This document shows, one piece after another, positions 1 to 11,993 of a stretch of 64,000 nucleotides of DNA. Position 1 is the stretch's first letter; every line of letters starts with the position of its first letter. Origin of the DNA: Lentinula raphanica (taxonomy: Eukaryota; Basidiomycota; Agaricomycetes; Agaricales; Omphalotaceae); the NCBI GenBank assembly GCA_027919835.1, contig JANVFP010000051.1, positions 1 to 64,000 on the forward strand, written 5' to 3'. The position numbers and the translations under genes were made by a program. The notes beneath the pieces are model-generated. The model saw nothing but the letters and a program-made list of their open reading frames with translations, had not been told where the DNA came from and did not search any database.

Positions 1-1349
1 GTCCGCGGGACCAACATCGCGTTCGGAACGTTTGCGCTTGCTCTTGGTCTTGGAAGACTTCGGAGTGTCATCGTCGTCAACGATGTCGCGCTTTTTGGTT
101 TTGGTCTTAGCCTTCGCAGGAGTAGAATCCTCGACTTCGTCAGCCATCTATGGCACGGGTTAGTCATAAACTTGTCTGATCTACAAGACCAGCCACGTAC
201 AGAGACATCCTGATCTGCCAGAGCAGCCGGTTCGTCGTCAGAGGATTTCTTCTTGCTTTTGGAACGAGTAGAGGGCCTGGTAGGAGGAGGAGGAGTCGCT
301 TCCGCGGTCTTCTTCCCTTTCTCGCCTTTTTCACGTTCTTCCTTGGTGTGCTTGATCCTTTCGTCCATACCAATGATATGATCGATGACGAGTTCAGCAC
401 GACGAGGCTGGATAAACAGTTAGCAGCTGATCTAACAGATCAAGGTCCAATACTTACCGGAGGGTCATACCGCGGAACAGGCACACCCATACGCAGTGAT
501 TCTTGCATTTCAAAGCGTTGCTCGCGTGGACTACGGAAGTGGCCTCGCATGGGAAGTCCGCGGCCTCGTAAATGGTTAGCAAGTGCGCCTCGAGGACCTT
601 TCGGAGGAGAAGGACCATGTTCTGCAAGATCAGCATCCTGGGACCTTTACTTAGTAAATGAATCTTCGTAAGTAGTTGCGGAAACGCACCACCTCGGCCA
701 TGAACTTGGCGTCAGCATCGGAAACTGCTGGATCTGCTGGATCGGTCGCAACTTCCTTGCCTTTCGACTTGGATTTCGACGGTCCTTCAGGATCAGCAGG
801 TGGAACACTAGGTCCGCGAGTACTGACAGCAGGTGAACCCTGTCTGCCTTGGTCCTCACGGAGCTTTTTGCGATGAAGGTCGTTCAGCTGAATGTAGAAA
901 CTGACGATCTCGGCATTCTTCCCTCCCTCTTCAGAGAGTTTGGGAAACTGCTTAGGGATCTCGTCACGGATGGTGCGGTACGCATTCACGGCGGAAAGTA
1001 ATTCCTCCGCGAGATTGTCGTACGCCCGCAGATATTCCTTGTTCATACACGCAGCGTCGCGGGACACTCGAATGAGCTAACGGAAAATGGTTAGTTTTGT
1101 TAGATCTAGCAGATCAAACGATTTCCGTACCAAATGAGTGTACGCGCAACGGACATCGTTCAAAAAGATCGTTTTGTTGGACGTGGTGAACTCGACCTTG
1201 TCCTTGCTAGAACTGTACTTGGCACCTTGCCAGGCCAAGCTTTTGTCATCGCTAACACGAGCAGCCCAGGACTCCGCGTCGGCGCACCAGTTGGCAAAGT
1301 CAGCTTCAAGCGAGATAGGGAGATTGTGGTACTCGAAGTTGGGAGCCAT
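1..1349 (-). CDS. Unrecognised multi-exon gene, 3' end cut by window edge
   Basis: Function not recognised. The start is the ATG at 1349. Reading consistent GT-AG introns gives exons 1349-1131, from 1076 on, then about 620, 410 and 147 down to the edge. Exon 2 is followed by an intron whose branch point reads TACTAAG, which removes an apparent stop. The product begins with a roughly 190-residue ordered part (tryptophans and a C..D..ESWAARV stretch), then a Pro/Ser/Lys-rich linker with repeated SKSKGK/RSKSKK-like basic runs, a short Cys/His cluster near KCKNHC, a helical charged stretch, and a Lys/Asp-rich tail. That low-complexity, nuclear-looking composition resembles the neighbouring gene at 2051-7971, and both share a 16-bp upstream element, so they may belong to one mobile or amplified unit (inference). 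Three of its four introns carry the 15-bp palindrome described in the findings. The reading frame looks open as far as visible. Confidence 0.6.
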
Positions 1350-2050
1350 TTTTTTTCGTTGAGTTGGGAGTCGGATCTCTTAGATCAAGGGCTTTTATAC
1401 CTTTTCCAATGCTTCGGGTCAGCAGGGGACTGCTGAGCTTTAGTTTGGGGGAGGGGACACACGGTGTTTCAGGAATTTTCGAAAATTTCAGAAATTTTCA
1501 TGAAAATTTTACGAGATCTGAAAGACCTGTGTTCATTGACAGCTCAAGCATGTGTACAACGCAAAGACTTAGATCTAAAACCGACGCAGTTTGCAATTTG
1601 TAAAGCCCAATGGATTTAACATGCCATATGAGGCTGCAACCACCAACTTGATAACCAAAGAAATAACATTGATGAGGCTGATCTAGCAGATCAGACATCA
1701 ACCCGGATTGGAAAAGAAAGCAGAATGGCTAAGGCAAAAACTTAGAAGAGCAACCTAGTATCAATAAAAATACTTAGAGTGTTCTGTCAGGTAGGGGCAC
1801 AAGGATGGAACCTAAACTCGAAGGCCATCTTAGAGAATATCTCAAGTGTCTTAAAGGTCAACTTAGGGATTTCTTAAAAGGCTCAGACAAGGAGAAAACA
1901 AGAAAGAGCCCACAAGGGCATAGGCATTCAGGACAAAATGAGCTACTAGATAATTACTACAGATTGAACCGGCATTGGATATGTACAAAACCTTCACAAA
2001 GTACTCAAAAGGCAAATATAGGAGGCTCGGCGTTGGAGTCCGTCTCTGTA
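1350..2050. other. Intergenic, with palindromes and a purine-tract element
   Basis: No convincing gene. The stretch holds CTTTAGTTTGGGGGAG at 1438-1453, identical to 8412-8427 upstream of the next gene, and palindrome copies at 1373-1387 and 1679-1693. The first 100 bp should contain the promoter of the minus-strand gene starting at 1349. The open frame at 1805-2182 has no domain and no partner exons. Confidence 0.5.
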
Positions 2051-3544
2051 CTACTTACGAGTCTTGGTGGGTTTAGGAAGTCCGGAGGTGTCATCGTCGA
2101 CAAGCTCTACGTCTGGGTCGTCATCTTCGTCACTCTCATCCTCGTGTTCAGTTGGGAGGCTTCGCCCCGCAGATGGCTGTGAAACTGCCTCTTCGGTCTC
2201 TTCAATCTCGTCATCCTCCCCATCGTCTTCCACTTCGTCATCAACCGTGGTGGACTCAGGCAACGGAGGGTGGAACTCGTGAGCTGAAACGAAGTTGCTG
2301 GGCGTCGCGGCGGCAGGCCGACGACGGGACTGATGAGGAGAGTCGCTAGTTTTAAGATCCAGCGGAGGGACAGGAGAAATGGTGGAAGGAGCTACCGGAA
2401 CTACAGGAGCCGCAGGACCAGCAGGAGAAGGGAGATTGAGACGCATAAATTCCTCCAATCGAGCTCGGTCATCTGGGGTAGCAAGGAAATCGGCCAGGTT
2501 ACAGGCAGAATCCCACCCGAAGAAGGTGGCCAGCCAAGTCAGGTTGTCATATTCGAGGGAGGAGTTGGGGTTGTCTTCAGTCCACCGGGAAAGTACGACG
2601 TTCAGATCAAACCCTGAGTCTCGTACCTTCTGCATACCCTTCAGCAAGTCCTGGCGAGCGTCTTGGAAAAGTTCGGAGAAGGTGTTCTGCAGTCGGGTCA
2701 TACGATCCAAGGCGGAGGCGTAATAATCAAGGGATGCCGCGTAACCTAGAATAAGCAGAGGTGAGGAACGGAAGTAAACTAAGAGACTTAGGAATAGCTA
2801 CCATCTGGATACCCTTGCACATGGTTATGAATGGCGAGGAACCGGTCCCGGTGATCTTCCAATGAGAGGCAGCTGGGACACGAACGATGGGTACCGTTGC
2901 ACTGCCAGCAAGGTCCGCCGTGCTTGTCACTGCCCTCACAAACTTCGCCCCGGCTGATGCAGGTCAAGCAGTTGTTGGTCGAATACAACGACTCGGGGGA
3001 TGGGAGCGTGCGGTTGTTGGTAGGCCACAGAAAGCGGGAGCTTGCATAACCGAAACGGCTTAGACCTTGCAACGAAAACGAGGTGTCTCCAATATTGGCA
3101 AACGCGCCGAAGTCCTTCATTTCATCAGAGACATTCCACTTGGGAGCACGCAGAAAGGGGGGCTTGGTACCCCGCTTACTGTTACCCATAGCTTTGGAAA
3201 TGGCTTCGGAAAATGGAGTCTTGGGGCGGAGACGGGGATTGGTCAGGAATCGGGAGTGAGCAGTAATATCGATATCATCGCCATGGAAGTAATCAGGTGG
3301 GCCTTCCTGGATGCGTAACCGCCCCTCAGGTTGATCGGAGCGGGAATCGTCAGGAAGGGGAGCCACGGATCCTCCGTGAGCCTTAGCTGCTGCCTTCTGG
3401 GTACGACGTCTTTTCACAGAAGGGCCAGACGCGGTCGCGACAGGGGAAGCGTTGGTAGGAGAACGTTCGCGTTTATGAACGGAAGAGGGGACTGGTACCT
3501 TTTGGAACTCTTCGGGAATCTTTGGTTTCGTTTTGGCCACTCGG

Positions 3545-3606
3545 GCGATGCTGGGATGGATGATCAAGACGTCGGGCGATGCTGGGACGGATGATCAAGA
3601 CGTCGG
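3545..3606. repeat. 31-bp direct tandem duplication inside exon 3
   Basis: Two adjacent 31-bp units, 3545-3575 and 3576-3606, differ at a single base (T at 3556, C at 3587). The length is not a multiple of three, so the reading frame changes across it: the upstream frame and the downstream frame of the gene each stay open on their own side, and both encode the same short Ile-Ile-Pro-Ser-Ile-Ala peptide start at the junction. Confidence 0.9.
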
Positions 3607-4306
3607 GCGTTCCTGGGGTTTCAAGGGTGTCCGCCGCTGTAAGATCAGCCTCGGCGTCCACGTCCATAGTATCGGAATCCACAGGGAACTTCGCGGGGGA
3701 CGGACGGGACTTGCGTAAGCTCGGGATGATGGGGCTGGCAGAAGGGTCGTCGAAATCCGGAGAAAGGGGACGGAGTCGGCGTCTGGTACTGTGCGCAGGA
3801 ACAGGAGTTACGAGAACTGGGACCTGGAAGGAGGGATCAGGGAGCAACACTGCTAGCGAAACTGGATGGGTAATCTGGTCGACCCGAGAACCTTGACTAG
3901 CCACCGTAACGATAAGTTGACCTTCCCGGGTCGCGGGATCGAAAGGCAGTGGAATGGCCAGGTCTTGAAGCTCGTAGAGCTCGTAAATGTCCTCCTAGGA
4001 AAGGAGAAAGAACACGCGTTAGCCATGAGAAGCTGCAGAGACCAAAAACCGACGGTACGCACAAGCAGCCGGTCCCGGGTCTTGGAACTCATACCTGGTC
4101 CATCCCGGAGCTTGCTATCGTAGACTCGTGATGCATACTCGGCGGTGGTTAAGTGTTCCTCGCAAAACTCACAAAGGAGTATAACGAGGAGAGGGGCAGC
4201 GAGGGGACAGTTGCTGTGGCCATGCCAGGACAGCTGGTAATATTGCTGTAACAGAGGAATAAGATTAAGCAAGGAAGCGGGACAGGCCAGGACACTTACC
4301 ACAGCT

Positions 4307-7300
4307 GATACTGTAAAGCTTTTGTAAAAAGACCTGATGAGTTATCCAGGAGCTTTTGAAAATAGTTGTGACGACACAGAGGGGGCTCCGGAAATGGCTC
4401 CGGGGGGTGGGCATGCCTGTCACCACCTGTCACATCTGACCTATATTTACTGTTTTGGGTAATTAATAATTATCCAGATATTAAATAAGCGGTACATTTG
4501 TAAAAAATCCTGATAAACTATAAAAATTCAAAAAAACCCAAAAAAACCTAATTAGGTCAAATCGGGGTATGTAAACAAAATAGCCTTATATGGTAAAAAA
4601 TGCTGTAGGATCTATCTAGGTGCTAAAAATAGCCAAAAAAAAATCACTAAAAATGCTAAAAATATGTAGGAATGGTATATAGCCTATTGCAGATCCAGGC
4701 ATCCAAAAATTACCAAAAAAGGAAATTTTTGATGATGATGTCATCTTGTAGCAAAAAATCTGAAAAAAATCCTAAAAATAGTCAAAAAATTCAGGGGTGC
4801 CTTGTTGGCCCTGGAAATGCAAAATAAAAAAAAACACGCGACAAGTGTAAAAATTTTTGTCACTCCAAATCATTCCAAATCCACTATACAGTCAGTATAT
4901 ATAATGTATATGCTATATTTAGCATCCTAGTACCCTCATTGGGCTAAAAATAGAACTTGATCTCATCTGATAGCAAAAAATCTGAAGAAATCATAAAAAA
5001 TACTCAAAAAATTCAGGGGTGCCTTATTGGCCCTGAAAATGCAAAATAAAAAAATTTACACGACACAATTGAAAAACAACATCACTCCAAATCATACCAA
5101 ATCCACTACACAGTCAGTATATATCATGTATATACTATTTATAGCACCCCTAGTACCCTCAATCACTTATATCACTCAAGAATCCTACCAAACTGAATGA
5201 TTTGGGGTATTAAATATATTGTACATGATATTTTTAACACACCTAGTACCCTTGATGACTCAGAACAATTTATATTACTCAATATGTTCAGTACACTTAA
5301 CACTCATCAAACCTCACACATGAAAACTCATAACAGTACTTATATGTATTATACTTAACACAGTTGACAATGAAAATACTTAAAACAGTGTTGTCAGTCA
5401 CTATACTTAACACACTTAACAGTCAAAAAGTCGGAACAATGTTACTTTATATACATAACACACTCATTGTTATACTATAACACACTTATAACAACGAGTT
5501 TTGGGCGCTTATGGGCGCTTATTTGGTGTTTTTGAGTCGAAATTCATTAATAGCACACTCAATAATGTTTGTCTGGGCTCTATACTGTGTCAGGATGTTG
5601 TCTATATCATATTCCTCTAGATACAATTCAGAGAACTCGAAAATTCAACCTGTCGGGTTAGCTATATTGTGATCTTTTGAAATATAACAGTGTTTTATGT
5701 AAATGTCAATGCATATGTCCATGTAATGCAAGTATACTGATGGTGGTTCATGAGGGAATCACTCCTACAGTCTACTAGAAGTGTCTGTACATGATTCAGA
5801 TAGCTATCATAGAGGTTGGACTGTGTGATATACATATACATGTTTCATGTACACCATAGATGTCTACACCTACATGTAACAATAGATGTCATATTCAATG
5901 ACCCCCATTACAGATCTCTTGGCTGTATCACATAGAATTAGCATGGAATAGGTTGTAGGATGACTCTTTCCATGACCCAGTAGCAGTTTGACTTCATAAC
6001 ATGGGTGTATGCATTGACATTTACATAAAACACTGTTATATCACAAAAGATCACAATATAGCCAGCCCCACAGGCTGTAATCTTGAGTTCTCCAAATTGT
6101 ATCAAGTGTAGTATGATATAAACAACATCCTTACACAGTATAAACCCCACACAAAAATTATTGAGTGTGCTATTAAAGAATTTCGACTCAAAAATACCAA
6201 ATAAGCGCCCATAAGCGCCCAAAACTCGTTGTTATAAGTGTGTTGTAGTATAACAATGAGTGTGTTATGTATATCAAGTAACATTATTCCGACTTTTTGA
6301 CTGTTAAGTGTGTTAAGTATAGTGACTGATAACACTGTTTTGAGTATTTTCATTGCCAACTGTGTTAAGTATGATACATATAAGTACTGTTCTGAGTTTT
6401 AGTGTGTTAAATGTGATGAGTACTAAGTATACTGAACATATTGAGTGATATAAATTGTTCTGAGTTTTTAAGGGTACTAGGTGTGCTAAAAATACCATGT
6501 ACATTACATTTACTCAATGTTGTCAGTTTGGTAGGATTCTTGAGTGATATAAGTGATTGAGGGTACTAGGGATGCTATAAATAGTATATACATGATATAT
6601 ACTAACTATATAGTAAATTTGATAAGATTTGGAATGATGTTGTTTTTCAATTGTGTCGTGTAAATTTTTTTATTTTGCATTTTCAGGGCCAATGAGGCAC
6701 CCCTGAATTTTTTGAGTATTTTTTATGATTTTTTCAGATTTTTTGCTACCAGATGAGATCAAGTTCTATTTTTAGCCCAATGAGGGTACTAGGATGCTAA
6801 ATATAGCATATACATTATATATACTGACTGTATAGTGGATTTGGAATGATTTGGAGTGACAAAAATTTTTACACTTGTCGCGTGTTTTTTTTTATTTTGC
6901 ATTTCCAGGGCCAACAAGGCACCCCTGAATTTTTTGACTATTTTTAGGATTTTTTTCAGATTTTTTGCTACAAGATGACATCATCATCAAAAATTTCCTT
7001 TTTTGGTAATTTTTGGATGCCTGGATCTGCAATAGGCTATATACCATTCCTACATATTTTTAGCATTTTTAGTGATTTTTTTTTGGCTATTTTTAGCACC
7101 TAGATAGATCCTACAGCATTTTTTACCATATAAGGCTATTTTGTTTACATACCCCGATTTGACCTAATTAGGTTTTTTTGGGTTTTTTTGAATTTTTATA
7201 GTTTATCAGGATTTTTTACAAATGTACCGCTTATTTAATATCTGGATAATTATTAATTACCCAAAACAGTAAATATAGGTCAGATGTGACAGGTGGTGAC

Positions 7301-7412
7301 AGGCATGCCCACCCCCCAGAGCCATTTCCGGAGCCCCCTCTGTGTCGTCACAACTATTTTCAAAAGCTCCTGGATAACTCATCAGGTCTTTTTACAAAAG
7401 CTTCACAGTATC
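4307..7412. mobile_element. Giant foldback (near-complete inverted repeat) element
   Basis: The 3106-bp segment is almost a perfect palindrome centred near 5859. Left arm starts GATACTGTAAAGCTTTTG, right arm ends with its reverse complement (one base different). Matching landmarks continue inward: 4400s with 7290s, 4960s with 6730s, 5500-5520 with 6200-6230, 5690 with 6020; the arms reach to about 5730 and 5990 with a loop of roughly 240 bp. The interior is AT-rich and poorer in GC than the flanks, and no transposase-like frame is present, so it is non-autonomous. It lies in an intron, 8 nt after the GTAAGC donor; flanks show CT on both sides (4305-4306 and 7413-7414), and without it the target reads as the palindrome CACAGCTGTG. 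A transcript would form a roughly 1.4-kb hairpin. The terminal sequence resembles the small foldback at 56.9 kb. Confidence 0.9.
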
Positions 7413-7971
7413 CTGTGCTTACCAGACTGTAAGAGAAATTGCATTGGCCGGTGAAAGTCAACAAACGTCGATGGATCTCAGCTTTGGACAGGTGTCCTCG
7501 GATAATACGCGACAGCCCCCGTTGAAGGAAGGCCGTGGCCTGATAAAGTTGGTACCCTTCAGCCGAAGAGGTGGGACCCTTGTCAAAGGTCTTGCAGAAG
7601 GTCGTCAGCTGGGGAGGATAGAAAGTGTCGGGACGAATATCATTCATATCCTGCTCGAAAACTTCCTTGAAGTCGACGGCCTCGGGCTTCGTATAACGAT
7701 CCAGGCTAAAGGCGGGGTCGGCGGAATTTGGCAACTGCTTCCACCGGTTGACAAGGATGGAGCACTCCTCAGCGGAGGCCGGTAGGAAGATGGCATCAGA
7801 ATCATTCACCACTTTGCCCAGTTCCCGTACAGAACGGTCAAAGTGTACGCGATGAACCGCGTCAACATCGAGAGAGTCGACGGGTCGAATGGAGAGCTTC
7901 TTCCTGACCGGGATGATAGGTTGCGGGCCAGTGGAGGGCTTAGGAACGGGACGTTTAGACGAAGACGCCAT

Positions 7972-10190
7972 CGTGTCGAGGACGTGGACAACGATGGGAG
8001 AGAGGAAGAAACGAACTTAGAAAATTTTCCAAGTCCGTTGAACCTTTGCCAGCATTTGCTAATCCCAGGCCTAGGCACTGGGATAGTATGTAAAATGTTG
8101 AAAAGAAGTTGTTTCGAGGAAGTGTGTATGTGATGTGATAGAATTAGAAGCGTGATTTACGTCATGATATCACACTCGGAAATTAAGCGCCGATAACAAA
8201 CCGAGGACTTAGCGTCTTCGACAAGAGGACAGCGGAGTTGTCGGTACGGGTGCTAAGATCAATGGATCAACTTGATCTGTTAGATCACCGGGTATAATCA
8301 AGTCAGAATGTTGCGGAAAAAGTGATTGATCTGTCGGATCAGCTACAGTACCACTCCTTTCAAGGGATACGAGCCTACACTACCCATAGCGATGACCGGG
8401 GACGGTCAGATCTTTAGTTTGGGGGAGATGTTGCGCGGTTTTTCCGCGCAGGCGTGCAATGATCAAAAAGAGCATCTTAGACCGTTGCATAGTATCAATA
8501 AGGACTGTAGTGAGCCCGAACTAGCAGTCAAACTTGTATCAGTATAAGCTAGGATACAGATCCTTTGGCAGGATCAGCCATGAATATCCACTTAGAGCTA
8601 TTGCTCGCACCCTTGGTCGGGGATCCTTCAAGAATGCTGACTACTGGTACGAGCACACCAAGGGAATATCGACTTAGTATCAAGATCTGCCGGATCGGCA
8701 CAACTGAGTTTGGTACTTGGCTGTGATGACGGAAATTTCACTTGATCTAGCAGATCAGACACGATGAGAACCTATCCGGACGAGTTACCACACGGAAACC
8801 CTACGCCAAGTAGCGGAAACCGTTGGAAACATGATGATCTAGTATTTCCGTGGCAGTACGGGTGAAACCCGCAGCGGAAACATGCATATGTTCAAGTTCT
8901 AAACTGGGATATAGCGTATGCTATGTACAGCTTTGACCAGCACTCACGGAAACGCGCGGAAACCTACGGAAAACACTTCTGAATCATTTATCTTCGTTGT
9001 CCGCTCCAGAGCACCAGGCTATATGCATACCGTTCGAAAGCTACGGACCAGACCTACCTGATCCGCGAGATCAACCACTGTTACGAGTCTATCTCATTAA
9101 CTTGGGGAGACCACTACTATTCCGCGGAAGCAAATTCGTCGGAAACACTTGAGCAACACAGGCAGGAGCCACTCTGACGAGTTAGGCACCCTAGCATGTG
9201 GATGCCGCACAGACCATGGTCGGAACTTGCTTGGTCTTCTAGATCTGGCGAAAGTACGACGAAATACGGACAAGTTTCATCTTTTTCTCTGTTTTCCTTA
9301 CTATTTCCTTGCGTGTTTGTATCGTTTCAGTCATATTTTACTATTTAAGTGTATATTATCGGACTCTGTCCGTAGAAATAGCTAGATCTACTAGATCAAG
9401 GACAAAGACGGGTATCGGACTTTTTGTAGTGTACTTAAAGACCTGTATCCGCACAAATGAAACAAGTTTCGCGCCCAGATCTCTCTGAACTGGTAATCCT
9501 TTTCATCCATACGTGGGAGTAAAGGCTTCTAAGCCGTACCGGACCTTGCAGATTAAGTGTGTTACTTCATCGCGATAAGCCCGACTTTTGAGTGGTTTGA
9601 CTTGGTGTCTGTCACTTGTTAGTTGAAGGTAGACTCCGTTCCGGAGATACAGAGGACTTGGTCTCAGGTTGTGCCGAGTGAACGTACAGAGTTTTGGTGG
9701 CTCTGTTCAAGTTGACACGTAGTGATTGGTGATCTGCGTGATCTTTGAGGTTTTACTGAGAATAGTGATCAGTACTGCTTCACCTGGGAGCGGAATCGAT
9801 TGGTCTACCATAACATCTGGTACCCCATTGCTTTCCGAGCCTAAAAACCCTTATCTGAGTGGAAGCCGTTCAAAACAAACCCCTTAGTCCAGATCTTACA
9901 ACTGGTATATCCGTGTCACTTCGTTCTGCTGACCAGTATTGCTGATCTAAAAGATCTTACAAGACTGCGTTCGACTTGAGATATAAGATAGTGCGGAATC
10001 TCTGACAACGCCCCACACCTCGCTATAAATACAATTTGATTGACGAATCCGTGAAGTCGTACTCTGTGTTCGTGCTAAGTGACCTGTTATAAGGCATTAT
10101 ACTAAGAACCGACTTTATACCTCGTTAGCACCCGCTGTCAATTGAGGTGGTCTACATAGTAGTACATAGTATGAAGCTGCATATAAGTTA
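7972..10190. other. Long gene-free tract rich in short repeats; possible LTR-like end
   Basis: No credible gene. The tract carries palindromes of the TGATCTnnnAGATCA type at 8274, 8328, 8683, 8743, 9059, 9384, 9730 and 9943, six exact CGGAAAC heptamers between 8793 and 9146, and CTTTAGTTTGGGGGAG at 8412-8427 directly followed by ATGTTGCGCGG. A purine tract followed by TGTTGCG resembles the junction of internal region and 3' LTR in fungal gypsy elements, and a segment from 8429 to about 10139 ends in TGTCA, but no second copy is in the window, so this is only a suggestion. Confidence 0.35.
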
Positions 10191-11814
10191 TCAAGTCACA
10201 ATGGAAGCTATCTGCGAAAATACATCCCAGGCAGTGTCCAAGTTAATGCTAGGTTTTCCTATCGTCTGCCATGCCGCTGAAGCATCCTCACCAAATTCTT
10301 CTGTGTACCACCGAAAGCATTCCTGGTGGGATACGTGGGTTTCCTCTTCCAGAAATTTACGAAGCTGTTCAATCGCCTCTTTGGGAATCTTGATTCGACA
10401 GTCAATGCCCTTCAAGGCAGATGGATACTCTAGGGCAAACGAAGGAACATGCCCGGAGGGCATGAGCTTGTTGTTTTGGGTACGAATGCGATGATTGTTC
10501 CACCATTGTCGAAAATTAGCAAGTTCATTTTGAATGAGAGAAACGAAGACCCACTAGAAGAGTTGTCTGAGCATCGTAGATATCATCAGAGCATGGCTAA
10601 TATTGAGTGTAAGATGGGTACATACGTGTGTGTGGTAGAAGCTGTATCAAAAATATATCCAGTCTTGCCCCGAAGAATGATTTCTTTGATATTTGCACCA
10701 GTCTTCTCTGTGAAACGACGCCAAATCCCTTCAATAGGTGTATTGTTGGTGCTCTTGAGGATGACATGTGGTGGAAAAACTGCGGCGTCAAGATCGGGTG
10801 CGTAACTTTCTCTGGAAACTATGGTCAGTGAATGGGAAAATCCTTCAAATGCAAGCTACTCACCGCAGCGCCTCCATGAATGCATGTTGGAAACCAATCT
10901 CTGGACCTTTATCGGTCGTTAACTGGATTGGAATGCCTATACTTAACATTGTCAGTTCTTGTATTTACAATATGGTCATGTCTGAAAACACGTACATCTG
11001 ACCTCTTCAAGAAAATCGAGAAATATATGTCCTCCTGCAGCTGCAGAACGGCTTTTGGGAACACAAGCCATGTACACAAGATTGTCAGACCACTTATCCT
11101 TATATGCATAGACAGAGACACCGATCTCGCCCATCTTAAGTGCCAGCGCAGTCAGCTTCTCATGGTCATCAGAATTAAGCTCACGATAGGGTCCAATTGA
11201 CTCGAGCTGTGATCTATTCTGGCGAACGGGTTTCTGGCCAGGAAATTGCTTGATAAAATCTTCGGGGAAGTATTCTTTCATGATTCTTGTTACAAGATCA
11301 CTACATGTCAACGCTGGGTGGTAAGTATATTTACGGTCCAGACACAACGAATGACATACCGTCCAACATGTAAGTCATGCTTGTGTCGAAGATTGTCTTG
11401 AATATAATCAGGTCCATTCCGACGGCCAAGGTCTCCTTCGACCTCTGCAACCACAGCTTGTCGAACTTCATCGTCAGTTGGTTTGAATCGGCGTTTGCTC
11501 CCAATCCGAAGGCGATTCTCTATTTGGTTCAACTTCCAAGGACTGCACACAACAGCCTGACGATGAAAATCTACAGAGACATCGAACTCTTTTTGAAAGG
11601 CTCACCGTATATCATATCCAAGATCAGCAGTCAATGATTGACACTTCTGTTCCTGTGATTGGCCTTGTTCACGATATTTCAGAAGATGCGTCCGCAATAC
11701 ATCGTCAGAAGGTTCTAGTGAAATGCTATGATCAGTAATCAGATAACTTCGTCAAAGTTATAGACACATACTGATCCCATTATCATGCCCATTCCTTCCA
11801 GTTGGATTTGGCAT
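10191..11814 (-). CDS. Integrase-core (DDE) domain protein, basidiomycete stand-alone type
   Basis: The gene starts at the ATG at 11814 (product MPNPTGRNGHDNG...) and ends with TGA at 10191-10193; six or more short introns interrupt it. After a helical N-terminal part with a basic KRRFKPTDDEVRQ segment, the rve-like core follows: a first acidic site in GPYRELNSDDHEKL, a strand region ending DNLVYMACVPKSRSA, a second Asp in QLTTDKGPEIGF, and the Glu in NNTPIEGIWRRF. Then comes the C-terminal helical block with NHRIRTQNNKLMPSG and a final ECFRWYTEEFGEDA segment. Genes with this layout, without reverse transcriptase or LTRs, are widespread in mushroom genomes; their function is unknown to me and domestication from a retroelement integrase is inference. 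It is divergent from the alpha-kinase gene, 709 bp apart. Confidence 0.8.
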
Positions 11815-11993
11815 GACCGTCGTCGTATAATACCTGGCAAGAATTGCAAGCAAAGACAAATCACAGCAGTAGAGTTGGGTTTTATTCGAAGTTATATCCT
11901 ATACCACTCCGCTCAGTGACCTCAATATTTCGTCAGTCCAAGATATTAGCGGAGCTCATTCGAGTGCCACTGGGGCTATTGGTACGGGCATTG

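Larger units (their letters stand above)
2051..7971 (-). pseudogene. Unrecognised Cys-rich-motif gene, frameshifted and carrying a foldback element in intron 1
   Basis: Function not recognised. Start ATG at 7971. Exons by phase-consistent splicing: 7971-7423, 4245-4063, 3994-2802, 2745-2051. If one copy of the 31-bp duplication at 3545-3606 is discounted the exon lengths sum to 2589 nt, exactly 863 codons; with both copies the frame is lost, so I call it a recent pseudogene. The first exon is an ordered 183-residue part; the middle is Pro/Ser-rich with a short basic run; a cysteine cluster follows (CLTC..GEVC..PCWQC..SCPSC, coded near 2950-2860), then a helical segment and an acidic Asp/Glu-rich tail ending in basic residues. 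Cysteine clusters of this spacing occur in many unannotated basidiomycete repeat-family proteins (memory). Intron 1 would be 69 nt without the 3106-bp insert. Whether the gene is still spliced correctly is unknown. Confidence 0.6.
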
